Positions 1 to 8,665 of a stretch of 51,191 bases of DNA are shown piece by piece. This DNA comes from Polyrhizophydium stewartii (Eukaryota; Chytridiomycota; Chytridiomycetes; Rhizophydiales): the NCBI GenBank assembly GCA_027604665.1, contig JADGIZ010000011.1, forward strand, positions 1 through 51,191. The letters run 5' to 3'. The stretch's first letter is position 1; each line of letters opens with the position of its first letter. Position numbers and translations under genes: made by a program. The notes under the pieces are model-generated. The model was not told where the DNA came from. It made no database searches and saw nothing but the letters and a program-made list of their open reading frames with translations.

Positions 1-33
1 CCGCCGCCCGCCGCCCGCCGCCGTCTCATGCAG

Positions 34-2402
34 GCACCCCGGGCGTCCCCTACGGCGCGACGCTCGACGACCTGCTCGTCGTCGAGGACAACATGCGCAA
101 GCGGTGCGTGCGGCCTTGGCCGGCAGGCCCAGACAGGCCCGATGCCGCAATCCCCCCCCGCGTGCTGCTGATGCACTTCCGGCCCCGCGCTCTTCGCATC
201 CGCGCCTGCATCCGCCGCATCCGCCGCATCCGCTGGGCCGCGCCGTCTCCCGCAGCCGCGCGCTCGCCAACTCGCTGCTGCCGTCCGACCAGGCGCTGTT
301 CACCTTCACAAACTTCCCGCGCCTTGGCGTCGTCGTCGAGTTCCTCGAGCCCCACAGCAACCCGACGCCGGACTCGGGCGCCAGCCAGTCACTCTTTATC
401 CCCGACGACGCCATCAACCGCCACGCCCGCTTCCCGTGAGCGCCCGCGCTGCACGCCGATGCTCTCGGCCGAGCGGGCATGGCGCTGATCCCGCGCCGCC
501 GCCACGTGCCGCTGATTCACCCGCGGTTGTGCACCTCAACGGCTCCCTGATCCGCATGTCCCGCATGTCCCGCTGCCACGCCACCGGATCGTGCGCTCGC
601 AGCACCCTGACGGCCAACATCCGCAAGCGCAGGCAGTCCAAGGTCGCCATCAACGTGCCCATCTTCAAGGACGTCAACACCCCGTCGCCCTTCCGCGAGC
701 CGCTGCCCCCGACCCTCGTCGAGCTGCTCGAGCGCGACGGCTCGCCCATCCCCGCGTCGCTGCCCGACTACACCAAGGACGCGCTCGAGGATCATATTTA
801 TATGGACTGCATGTGCTTTGGCATGGGCTGCAGCTGCCTGCAGGTCACCTTCCAGGCCTGCTCCGTCGAGGAGGCCCGCCGCCTCTACGACCAGCTGGCG
901 GTCGTTGCGCCCATCATGCTCGCCCTCACCGCTGCCGCGCCCATCTTCCGCGGCTACCTGGCCGACGTCGACTGCCGCTGGAACGTCATTGCCGGCTCGG
1001 TGGACGACCGCACGCCAGAGGAGCGCGGCCTCAAGGTGCGCTGCCGGCGTCGCCTGTTCTCGTTTGTTGGCCAAGGCGCTGCATCGCACCTGCTGACTCG
1101 TATCCGCAGCCCCTCGAGACGTCGCGCTTCCGCCTCAAAAAGTCGCGCTACGACTCCATCTCACGCTACCTGTCGCCCGGCCCCAACTACTCTGGCGGCT
1201 GCTGCTCGGCAACCGTCGGAGACAAGACCCAGCCCCCGCCGGGCAGCGAGTTCTACAAGCCCGAGTACAACGACCTCGACGCCGCCATGGACGAGGGCGT
1301 CTACCAGGTCCTGATTGACGGCGGCGTCGACGACTTGCTTGCCAAGCACTATGCGCATCTCTTCACGCGCGACCCGCTCGTGCTGTACCAGGAGCTGCTC
1401 AACCAGGACGACCAGACGAGCTCGGACCACTTTGAGGTGCGTCTGGCAGCGGCATGCCTGTTCGCGCCTCGCCACTGACTCGCTTCCGCGATTCCCGCTG
1501 GATGGCGCCTCGACAGAACATCCAATCGACCAACTGGCAGACGATGCGCTTCAAGCCGCCGCCGCCGTCGGCACCCAACATGGGCTGGCGCGTCGAGTTC
1601 CGCAGCATGGAGATCCAGCTCACGGACCACGAGAACGCCGTCTTTGCCATCTTTGTGGTGCTGCTGACGCGCACGATCCTGGCGTACAACCTCAACCTCT
1701 ACATTCCGCTCAGCAAGGTGGACGAGAACATGGCCACGGCGCAGAGGCGCGACGCGGTCCTGAAGGAGCGGTTCTGGTTCCGCCGCAACATGTTTGGTGC
1801 GTCCGCGTTGCGGTGCCCTCGCACACAATCGCACGGCAAGACTGCGGTGCTGACCAATGGCGCCTGCAGCCGACGAGTCTGCCCGCCCCAAGGAGTGCCG
1901 GTCGTTCCTGTCATACCACCACCCGGCGCAGACGCGCGGCGCCAACGGCGCGGGCAGCGCCAGCGGCAGCAGGCATGCGCTCAATGGCGACGGCGCGCAC
2001 GCCAACGGCCACGCCAACGGCCATGCCAACGGCGCGGCGAACGGCGCGGCGAGCGTATCTGCGGACGGCGAGTTTGAGCGCATGAGCATCAACACGATCA
2101 TGAACGGCGACGCGTCGGGCGAGTTCCCGGGCCTGCTGCCGCTCGTGGGCGGGTACCTGGACTCTGTCGAGGAGCTGTCGGAGACGGCGCGCATCAAGCT
2201 CAAGCGCTACCTGGGCGTGATCTCGCAGAAGGCGTCTGGCGAGCGCATGACGGCGGCCGCGTGGATCCGCGACTTTGTCACGTCGCACCCCGAGTACAAG
2301 GGCGACTCGGTGGTGTCCGAGGGCGTGACGTACGACCTGTGCCGCGCGGCGCAGAACCTGTTTGCGGACGATCTGGTGCGCAACAAGCCCGTGCACCAAT
2401 AA
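34..2402 (+). CDS. GCS1: glutamate-cysteine ligase catalytic subunit, 5'-truncated
   Basis: Catalyses the ATP-dependent joining of glutamate and cysteine, the rate-limiting step of cytosolic glutathione synthesis. Exons read 34-103, 256-435, 603-1035, 1110-1436, 1517-1796 and 1870-2402. All phases close, giving 606 residues after the window edge, so the N-terminal part lies outside. Family landmarks appear in order: TPGVPYG and an NMRKRR-type motif in the first exon, [12 protein letters not shown] across the exon 2/3 junction, AINVPIFKD, then the Cys-rich [19 protein letters not shown] block, and [17 protein letters not shown] across the exon 4/5 junction. These match the eukaryotic GCLC family closely. 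A small Ala/Asn/Gly-rich insert encoded near 1940-2050 is not typical of the family. Bases 1-33 look like the end of an intron, with a CCGCCGCCCG repeat. The identification is secure; the exon 1/2 junction was chosen by phase and homology. Confidence 0.93.
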
Positions 2403-2653
2403 GTAAACGGCGGCCATTCCGGCATGTCCATCCATTGCGCGATGGCGGCTTGGGCGATCGTGGCGGGGCGTGGGCGTGCGTGCGCACGGGCCGCCGCGGC
2501 GGCCACTGGCGGGCAGTGCGGGCGGCGGGCGGGCATGCACGCACTCGAGAGTGGTGCGGTCAAGCCGGCAATCGGGCGATCGGCGCCTGTGGGTGGCAGG
2601 GACCCGCAGGCCCGCAGGAGGCGGCTCAAGTACCAAGAGCCCGCTTCATTCGC

Positions 2654-4178
2654 TCACAGCTTGGCCGAGAGCGCCAGCTCGCTTAGCAGCTGCCGGTCGG
2701 CGTCCGTGACCCGCCGGTGCGGCAATATCGACGATCCCGCCGACCTGCGAGGCACCCGGTCGATCGGGATGCCCGTCTCGCGCGCGATCAGCGCCGCAAC
2801 GCGGCTCTCGCAGAAGCTGCCCTGGCACGGGCCCATGCCCGCGCGTGCGCCGCTTGATTGCGTCCGTGTCGCGCGGCGACAGCGGCCGGTGGATTGCGTC
2901 GACGATCTCGGCCTCGGTCACCTTCTCGCAGCGGCAGATGATGTTGAGCGCCGGATCGGGGTTGTCGATCGTGCCGCGGAAGGCGGGCGTCTTCTTCACG
3001 ATGATGGCGCGGCGGTTGGGATTGAAGCGCGGGTTGCGCTGCATCTCGACGCCGTGCTCGGCCTTGAGCGGGCGACGCAGCAGATCCACGACCATGAGTG
3101 CAATCGCAGGCGAGCTGGTCAGGCCCGGCGAGTCGATGCCGGCGACGTTGATGAAGCCCGGGGCGACGTCGCTCTCCTCGATGACAAAGTCCCCGCGGGA
3201 GCATTTGGCGCGTAGGCCCGTGTACGAAGTGATGGCCTCTGCCACGTCAAAGTCGGGCACCGAGTGCCGCGAGGCAGTGACTATGAAGCGCAGCACCTCA
3301 CGCTGCGTCATGCTGGCTTCGTCGGCGCCACGCGAGGTCGGCCCAAGCAGCAGGTTGCCATGGAAGGTGGGACTGACAAGGATGCCTTTGCCGCGTTTTG
3401 GCGACGGCACCGGGAAGAGCACGCACCGGGCCATGTGGCCCTGCGACTGGTTGAGCAGGATGTACTCGCCTTTGCGAGGCGTGATGTGGAAGTTGTTGGC
3501 GCCGACCATGGCGGCGATGCGGTCCGAAACAAGGCCGGCAGCGTTGACAATGCACTTTGCACGGAATGAGTGTCCGTCCCTGTTGGTGCGCACGAGATAG
3601 TGATGGCCGTCGGTATTGCACGAGTAGGCGGTCAGATCGCTGACGCGCTGGATGTCGACGACCTCGTGCTGGAGGAAGAAGCGCACGCCGTTGTCGATGG
3701 CGTTCTCGGCGAGCGCAATCGTGTATTCGTAGGGCGATGTAACGCCGGCGTCGGGGCAGTATAGCGCGGCATGGACCTCCTTGTTGATGTGCGGCTCGAG
3801 TCGCAGGATCTCGTCGCGGCCAATGATGGACAGACGCTCGACGCCGTTCTTGCGGCCGTTCTCAAGCAGGCTCTGCAGGATGGCAACCTCGTTGGGCGAA
3901 AATGCTAGCACGAGCGATCCGATCTCGCGGAAGCCAAAGTGGAGCTCGCGCTCAAGCTGGCGGAAGAGTTGGTTGCCTCGGTGGGCCAGGCGGGACTTGA
4001 CGGTGCCGTGGCGCTCGTCGTAGCCGCCGTGGACGATGCCGCTGTTGGACTTGGACGCGCCTTGCGACACGTCGTGGGCCTTGTCGAGCACGACGACGCT
4101 GAGCGCGTACTTGGAGAGCTCGCGCGCGATGGCGCAGCCCACGGCGCCGGCGCCGACCACCAGCACGTCGTGGACCAT
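2654..4178 (-). CDS. FAD-dependent oxidoreductase with C-terminal BFD-like [2Fe-2S] domain, GlpA-like, frameshifted
   Basis: A DAO-fold flavoenzyme resembling GlpA-type glycerol-3-phosphate dehydrogenases and related 2-hydroxyacid oxidases. The likely start at 4178 gives MVHDVLVVGAGAVGCAIARE, an immediate dinucleotide-binding GxGxxG motif. SNSGIVHGGYD and the GINVAGIDSPGLT-like region (here INVAGIDSPGLTSSPAIA) follow. The C-terminus has CRCEKVTEAEI and then CQGSFC, which supply the four cysteines expected of a BFD-like iron-sulfur domain. The second Cys pair is in a different frame: between about 2836 and 2850, inside a CG-rich run, two bases appear to be missing (or one extra). After the shift the protein continues to the stop at 2654, for about 507 residues in total. 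No intron is visible in contrast to most neighbours, and the architecture is common in bacteria, so horizontal origin is plausible but unproven. The open frame extends upstream of 4178 (another ATG near 4380), so an N-terminal extension is possible. The substrate is not predictable. Confidence 0.82.
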
Positions 4179-4593
4179 CGTGGCGATGCGGTGTGCGTTG
4201 TCGTCCACCTCGCTGCCGCGGCGCTCGCCGCCAGCGCCGTACGCAGCGGCGGTCGCGGTATCGCCCGCAGGGGCAGCCGCGCGCGAGCTGCACCGACCGC
4301 TTCCTGCTGCAGCGCAGCCGCTGCACGGGGTTCCCGCACATGCGCCGCCGCCGCTCCCGCTGAGGTCCTCGATGTCGCGCATCACGGACTGCTGGCTGTC
4401 GGGCAAAGCCGCTGCAGCGCCGCATGCCGCCGCTTGCTGGATCTGGCGCACCAGTGCAGGCGGGTGGGCAGCCGCATGCAGCGCCGGCAGGCCGTACCCG
4501 ACTCGCCTTGCAGGCCCGCTCTGCCTTGCCGGCCCCAAGTGCCCGGTGGGCACGATCCCCCGCCGGCTCCGGTTGCTCGCAGTTTCCGCCGCA
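4179..4593. promoter_or_regulatory. divergent intergenic region between the FAD oxidoreductase and PPR-like genes
   Basis: About 415 bp lie between the two chosen start codons and must hold both 5' UTRs and promoters. Both reading frames remain open across much of it because the DNA is GC-rich, so either start could lie further upstream. No specific element was recognised. Confidence 0.4.
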
Positions 4594-6675
4594 ATGAGCT
4601 TCGCCGCCGCCTGCGCTGCTGCAGCGCGCCGCGCGCGGCCACCGGACGCTGCCCTCGCCGGCGCATCGCACATGCGGCTGCTGCAGCCGCTTGCGACGCT
4701 TGGGGCGACCCGCCCCGCGCTGGCGCCCGCTCGCCCCGTGCATGCCGCCGCGGCCGCGCGGGGCACCGCGGGCGACAAGCGACAACCGACAGAAAAAACG
4801 AAGAGCAGGCCGATGATGCCCTGGGACGACGAACTCGACCCCGTCGAGGCCCTGCGGCGGTTCCCCGTCTCGGTGCGCAATATGCCGCGCAGGGACACGA
4901 GCCAGCGGGACGCATATGCGCGCGCGCTCGCCGACATCGATCGCCTCGATCCGGCCTCCATCCCGTACTCCACGTATCTGCTGGTGCTCATGTCGCCGCA
5001 CCTCGGCGTGCTGTCGCAGGACATGCTCTGGCGAGTCTACACCGGCTTCGTGGTCGCCGCCGCGGGAAGGATACAGATCACGCCACAGCACCTCGACATG
5101 GCCGTACAGCATCTGATGCGGCAGTACTTTGCTGCGCCGTGCGTCTCCAAGTCGCTCTACGGGCCGAGGCTGCCGGCTCCTCGGCTCGCCGGTCTGGCCC
5201 GCGAGCGCATGGAGCACATCCTGAGGGACTACGAGCTCCTTGGATACCGCCCGACCGCCGCTGCACTTTCTGCGCGCATCATCTGTGCCGCTGGCGACGG
5301 CGACGCCGAGCTCGCCCACCAGATCTTTGACATGGCGCATGCCAAACAGGGTCCCGAGCTTCAGCAAGGCCAGGACGGCGCCGAGCGCTCGCGGGTTGAA
5401 GACTCTGATGCGAATGAGCTCGATAACGATTCGGCTTTGAAAGACGACTTGATCTCGAATCCTGCGCCGGAACAGGCCTCTGGTGCACCTGGTCTCACGC
5501 TTGAAGGCTACAACGCGTACATCTCCATGCTCGCCTGGCGCATGCATTCCACTGGCCACTCAAACATATCAACGTCGTTTGACCGCCTTCCCTCGACGAT
5601 GGCGCAAGAGGACTCCTATGCCGCACCAAAACACAACCATCAGCCCCAACCCACCACCAACGCGGCCACCAGCGCGACCGCAAATGTTCCAAAGCTGTCG
5701 CAGAACATGGTCTGGCGCACGGTCACCGAGATGCGGCGGATGGGCATCGAGCCCTCGCGCATTACTTACGAGATGTGGCTCTACTTGTTTGGCCGCCTGG
5801 GCGACAGCCGCGGCGTGACCAAGAACCTCACGCGCCTGCGCGCCAAGCACATTGCCAGGAAGTCAGAGACCATGCACGTTGCCCTGGACGCCATTGCAGA
5901 GACGCGCCTCCCACGCAAGTGGGCCGAGCACGAGGAGCAGCAGCTTGGCCGCCGCGGCCCCGGACGCATGGAGCCGGGCATGCTGACACAGCTTCTGACG
6001 GCGCGCACAAAGTACTTTGTTGCCATCGGCGACAGCCCGCGTGCCTGGTCGGTGCTCCGGGCATTTGATGCGTCCAAGATCCCACTCAACAGCACGGCAG
6101 CGCGGCTCCTTGCGCTCGCAGGCATCCTCGACCATGCAGATTCCCCAGAAACCACGGCGGACCATCTCGGCAGACTGTTGCAGGTGCAGCTTGCGGCAGG
6201 CAGTGAGCTTGTCGAGCCTGCTGTGTGGCTCGAGCTCATCGACTCATACTTCAAGTACTCGGCAGACGCATTCCCCGCCGTCGCGCTTAATGCGCTGCGT
6301 ACGCTCTGCATCGAACTAGTGCCTGCCTGGACAGACACCGGCGCATACGGGTTCGGCGCATCGGGGCCGCTGCCGCTCCCAGTCGAGGCTGGCGTGTGGG
6401 GCCGCCTCGCGTACATGCTCGGCCGCACGTTCAACGCAAGCGGGCTCGAGATGCTGCTGCAGCTGCTCACGAGGACGGAAATGGAGCAAGACCGGATCGA
6501 GTCGCACATTGCCGCGTTCATGTCAGGCTGGGTCGATGGCGGCGGCGACGCGGACGAGCTTCGGACGCGCGCAGTCGACGCGTTCGCAACCGTTGAGCGC
6601 GTCCGCGGCTCCGCGGCGGCCGACGCGGGCGAGGGCCGGATCCACGGCACGCCGGACGGCGAGGCGAGGCAATGA
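4594..6675 (+). CDS. pentatricopeptide-repeat-like mitochondrial protein
   Basis: A single-exon gene for 693 residues. The N-terminus from the ATG at 4594 is rich in Ala and Arg with no acidic residue in the first part, which fits a mitochondrial presequence; a second in-frame ATG at 4672 (MRLLQPLATLGATRP) could also start such a presequence. The body is helical. One stretch around residues 370-415 reads like a PPR unit (VTEMRRMGIEPSRITYEMW), and the YNAYISMLAWRM segment looks like another. Fungal proteins of this type usually bind organellar RNA and act in mitochondrial RNA processing or translation; that role is inferred from family and presequence. A Gln/Asp-rich, less conserved insert separates the N- and C-terminal helical parts. 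No exact orthologue was recognised. Confidence 0.65.
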   Translation: MSFAAACAAAARRARPPDAALAGASHMRLLQPLATLGATRPALAPARPVHAAAAARGTAGDKRQPTEKTKSRPMMPWDDELDPVEALRRFPVSVRNMPRRDTSQRDAYARALADIDRLDPASIPYSTYLLVLMSPHLGVLSQDMLWRVYTGFVVAAAGRIQITPQHLDMAVQHLMRQYFAAPCVSKSLYGPRLPAPRLAGLARERMEHILRDYELLGYRPTAAALSARIICAAGDGDAELAHQIFDMAHAKQGPELQQGQDGAERSRVEDSDANELDNDSALKDDLISNPAPEQASGAPGLTLEGYNAYISMLAWRMHSTGHSNISTSFDRLPSTMAQEDSYAAPKHNHQPQPTTNAATSATANVPKLSQNMVWRTVTEMRRMGIEPSRITYEMWLYLFGRLGDSRGVTKNLTRLRAKHIARKSETMHVALDAIAETRLPRKWAEHEEQQLGRRGPGRMEPGMLTQLLTARTKYFVAIGDSPRAWSVLRAFDASKIPLNSTAARLLALAGILDHADSPETTADHLGRLLQVQLAAGSELVEPAVWLELIDSYFKYSADAFPAVALNALRTLCIELVPAWTDTGAYGFGASGPLPLPVEAGVWGRLAYMLGRTFNASGLEMLLQLLTRTEMEQDRIESHIAAFMSGWVDGGGDADELRTRAVDAFATVERVRGSAAADAGEGRIHGTPDGEARQ

Positions 6676-6752
6676 AGCGAATCTTTGTGTGCTGCGGACA
6701 TTGGCGTCCGAGCGCAGGCTTGGGGAGGTCCGTCTTTCGCGGACGGCCAGCG

Positions 6753-7489
6753 TCAGCGCGGGGCGGGTTCCGCGCGAGCCCACCGGCCATCCGCTTCGGA
6801 ACGGCGCTGACCGCGCGAGTACGGGTCGTATCTACTCGAGCGCTCGCGGTCACGCCCGCGGGTCGGGCCGAAGCCGCTCTTGTCGCTGCGGCCGCGGGGC
6901 TCCGCTGAGGCCGGCAGTGCGGGGCCATCGCTGGTCGTCACGATGATGAAGTCGCCGATCGAGAACTTGGCAGACGCAAGCGTGATCACCGCGTCCGGCC
7001 ACTCGAGCGTGGTGCCGACGACGCCCAGCGGACGTGCAACAAAGTTGCCGTCCATGTGGCTCGCGCGGTCGACGATGCGCATGTTCATGCGTGTGTGCGA
7101 GTTGCACAGCGACCCATCCTGAGCAAGCAGCAGCGCCATGAGCTCCTTGAGCGTCGTGTCCATCCTGCGCGGCGGCGCGTCAGCATGCGTGCGAGAGGCT
7201 TGCCGCACAGCGCAGCTGCCAGCGCAGCGGTCGGGTACTTGCCAGCAGTGGACCGCCAGCTCAGAGTCTGGCACCCGACGGTTGCGGAAGTCTGCTGCGT
7301 TGTGCTGGCCTCGCTTGGTAAACACCCGCACCAGGAACGGGGCCACCTGCGCCGCGGCCAGGAGTCAGCGACACACACAAGCCGCACGCCCCCGCACGCA
7401 GCGCCTATGCCGGCGCGGCACGGTGCGGTGCGGCGTGGTGCGGCCCCGAGGCGTGCTCGCACCTTGCTGCGGTCGACGGGGACCCCCAT
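6753..7489 (-). CDS. SAP18: SAP18-like Sin3-associated / splicing-associated protein
   Basis: Three exons: 7489-7463, 7346-7243 and 7164-6753, encoding 180 residues. Joined, they begin MGVPVDRSKVAPFLVRVFTK and run through SELAVHCWMDTTLKELM to a KFSIGDFIIV segment. This follows the order of SAP18, an ubiquitin-fold protein that is part of Sin3-HDAC complexes and of the ASAP/PSAP complexes on spliced RNA. The Arg/Ser/Gly-rich tail after about residue 125 is longer than in animals. Intron 1 is GT-AG with a CTGAC site. Intron 2 uses a GC donor: the exon ends in TG and the intron begins GCAAGT at 7242; joining to G-ATG at 7164 restores the conserved Trp-Met-Asp. A GT donor three bases downstream breaks the phase. 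The start lies 38 bp from the divergent dioxygenase start. Confidence 0.88.
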
Positions 7490-7527
7490 GAGACTTGGGC
7501 CAACTCGCAGAAATCGAACTTTGGCGG
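7490..7527. promoter_or_regulatory. 38-bp divergent intergenic gap, SAP18 / dioxygenase
   Basis: Only 38 bases separate the two predicted start codons. Transcription start sites and promoter elements must therefore overlap the neighbouring gene or lie inside its coding region, unless the dioxygenase starts at a later ATG. No TATA-like element was seen in the gap. Confidence 0.4.
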
Positions 7528-8571
7528 ATGCAGCCCAGCTGGCCGCGCCGGGTCGTCGCTGGCACGGGCGTGGTGACGGCGGGCGAGATGCCCGCCGTGC
7601 ACGCGGGGCGGCTGGACGCCGCGACGGCCGCGCAGATGCGCATGCAGCTTGCGCGTGACGGCTTCGTGCTCGTGCGAGGTGCCGTGCCCGCCGACGCCGT
7701 GCTCGCCGCCCGCGAGTGCGTCGCCGACGACCTTGGCCAGCGCGGCTTCGTGGAACCCGGCGCAGGCGCAGGCGGCGGCTTCTGCGACCTCCCGATCCCG
7801 CCAACGATGCAGCAGCCGGCAGCAGACGACGCAGAGCTCGCGCGAGTCTGTGCTGTGCGCACGGCGTCGTCGCCGGGACTCCTTGGGCGGCAGGCATGGA
7901 TTCGCTCGCAGCCGGCGCTGGTCTCGCTGCTCGAGCACGGCAGGCTGCGCTTGCTGGCAACGCTGCTGCTGGCGCCCAAAGACGGCAGCGGTCCAGACCG
8001 CAGCTCGTTCGACGGCATCTCTCTCGTCGATCCAATGGGCGGCGATGCGAGCGGTGACGAGATGAGCTGCGAGAGTGGCGACGAGAGCGGCGACGAGAGT
8101 GTCGCCCAGACGCTGCCGTTCAAGTGGCTGCGGGCCGTGGGCACTGGCCTCTTCACGGGGCTGCACTGCGACAGGGTCTACGTGGGCCACATCCACCCGC
8201 GCATGCTCACGATCTGGATGCCCCTCGGCCGCGTTACCACGGCGCAGGGCAGCATGGTCGCCTGCGCCGGATCGCACATGGACGAGACATGGCGGCATCT
8301 TCGCGAGACGTACGGCCGCACCAAGGTCGGCAACGATGGAACCCAGAGCGGATGGATCTCGCGTGACCCAGCTGCTGCCGAGCGCATGCTGCTCAGGCCC
8401 GACGGCGACGCGCCCGGCCGCTCGCTGCCGTGGATGTCGGCCGACTTTGAGCCAGGCGATGTGTGTGTGTTGACGATGGACGTGATGCACATGAGCGCAA
8501 CCAACACGACGAGTGCCTGGCGCATTAGCTGCGACACGAGATGGCTGCTGCTCGACTCAGGAGACGACTGA
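7528..8571 (+). CDS. phytanoyl-CoA dioxygenase (PhyH)-like Fe(II)/2-oxoglutarate oxygenase
   Basis: A single-exon gene for 347 residues from the ATG at 7528; an upstream in-frame TTG at 7495 is not a credible fungal start. The iron-binding facial triad is visible: TGLHCDRVYVG supplies His-x-Asp, and GDVCVLTMDVMHMSATN supplies the distal His. The downstream Arg of WRISCDTRW is placed to bind 2-oxoglutarate. The N-terminal GFVLVRGAVPADAV is the typical opening of the PhyH fold. A Glu/Ser/Asp-rich insert (residues about 175-195) sits before the iron site. Family members hydroxylate very different small molecules, so the substrate cannot be stated. No signal peptide or membrane segment is evident. 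Confidence 0.85.
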   Translation: MQPSWPRRVVAGTGVVTAGEMPAVHAGRLDAATAAQMRMQLARDGFVLVRGAVPADAVLAARECVADDLGQRGFVEPGAGAGGGFCDLPIPPTMQQPAADDAELARVCAVRTASSPGLLGRQAWIRSQPALVSLLEHGRLRLLATLLLAPKDGSGPDRSSFDGISLVDPMGGDASGDEMSCESGDESGDESVAQTLPFKWLRAVGTGLFTGLHCDRVYVGHIHPRMLTIWMPLGRVTTAQGSMVACAGSHMDETWRHLRETYGRTKVGNDGTQSGWISRDPAAAERMLLRPDGDAPGRSLPWMSADFEPGDVCVLTMDVMHMSATNTTSAWRISCDTRWLLLDSGDD

Positions 8572-8665
8572 CGCATACTCGCCGTGTGCCTCTTTCAAAT
8601 ACAAGTGTGCTTTTAGTCCTCAGACAGGTCTGCGCAACGACCGCCTGCGAGGCGTGCCAAGCCAT

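Noticed and set aside
1..23. CCGCCGCCCG repeat at the window edge as a tandem-repeat gene feature
   Set aside because: Short and adjacent to a 3' splice site; most simply part of an intron, and cut by the window edge.
93..1478. Long open frames in alternative frames across the GCS1 region (Arg/Pro/Ala-rich)
   Set aside because: They are by-products of GC-rich coding DNA. Only the spliced frames show the GCL motifs.
4036..4593. Upstream extension of the PPR-like frame as coding sequence
   Set aside because: It overlaps the N-terminal coding region of the FAD oxidoreductase on the other strand and lacks family similarity; the ATG at 4594 begins a good presequence.
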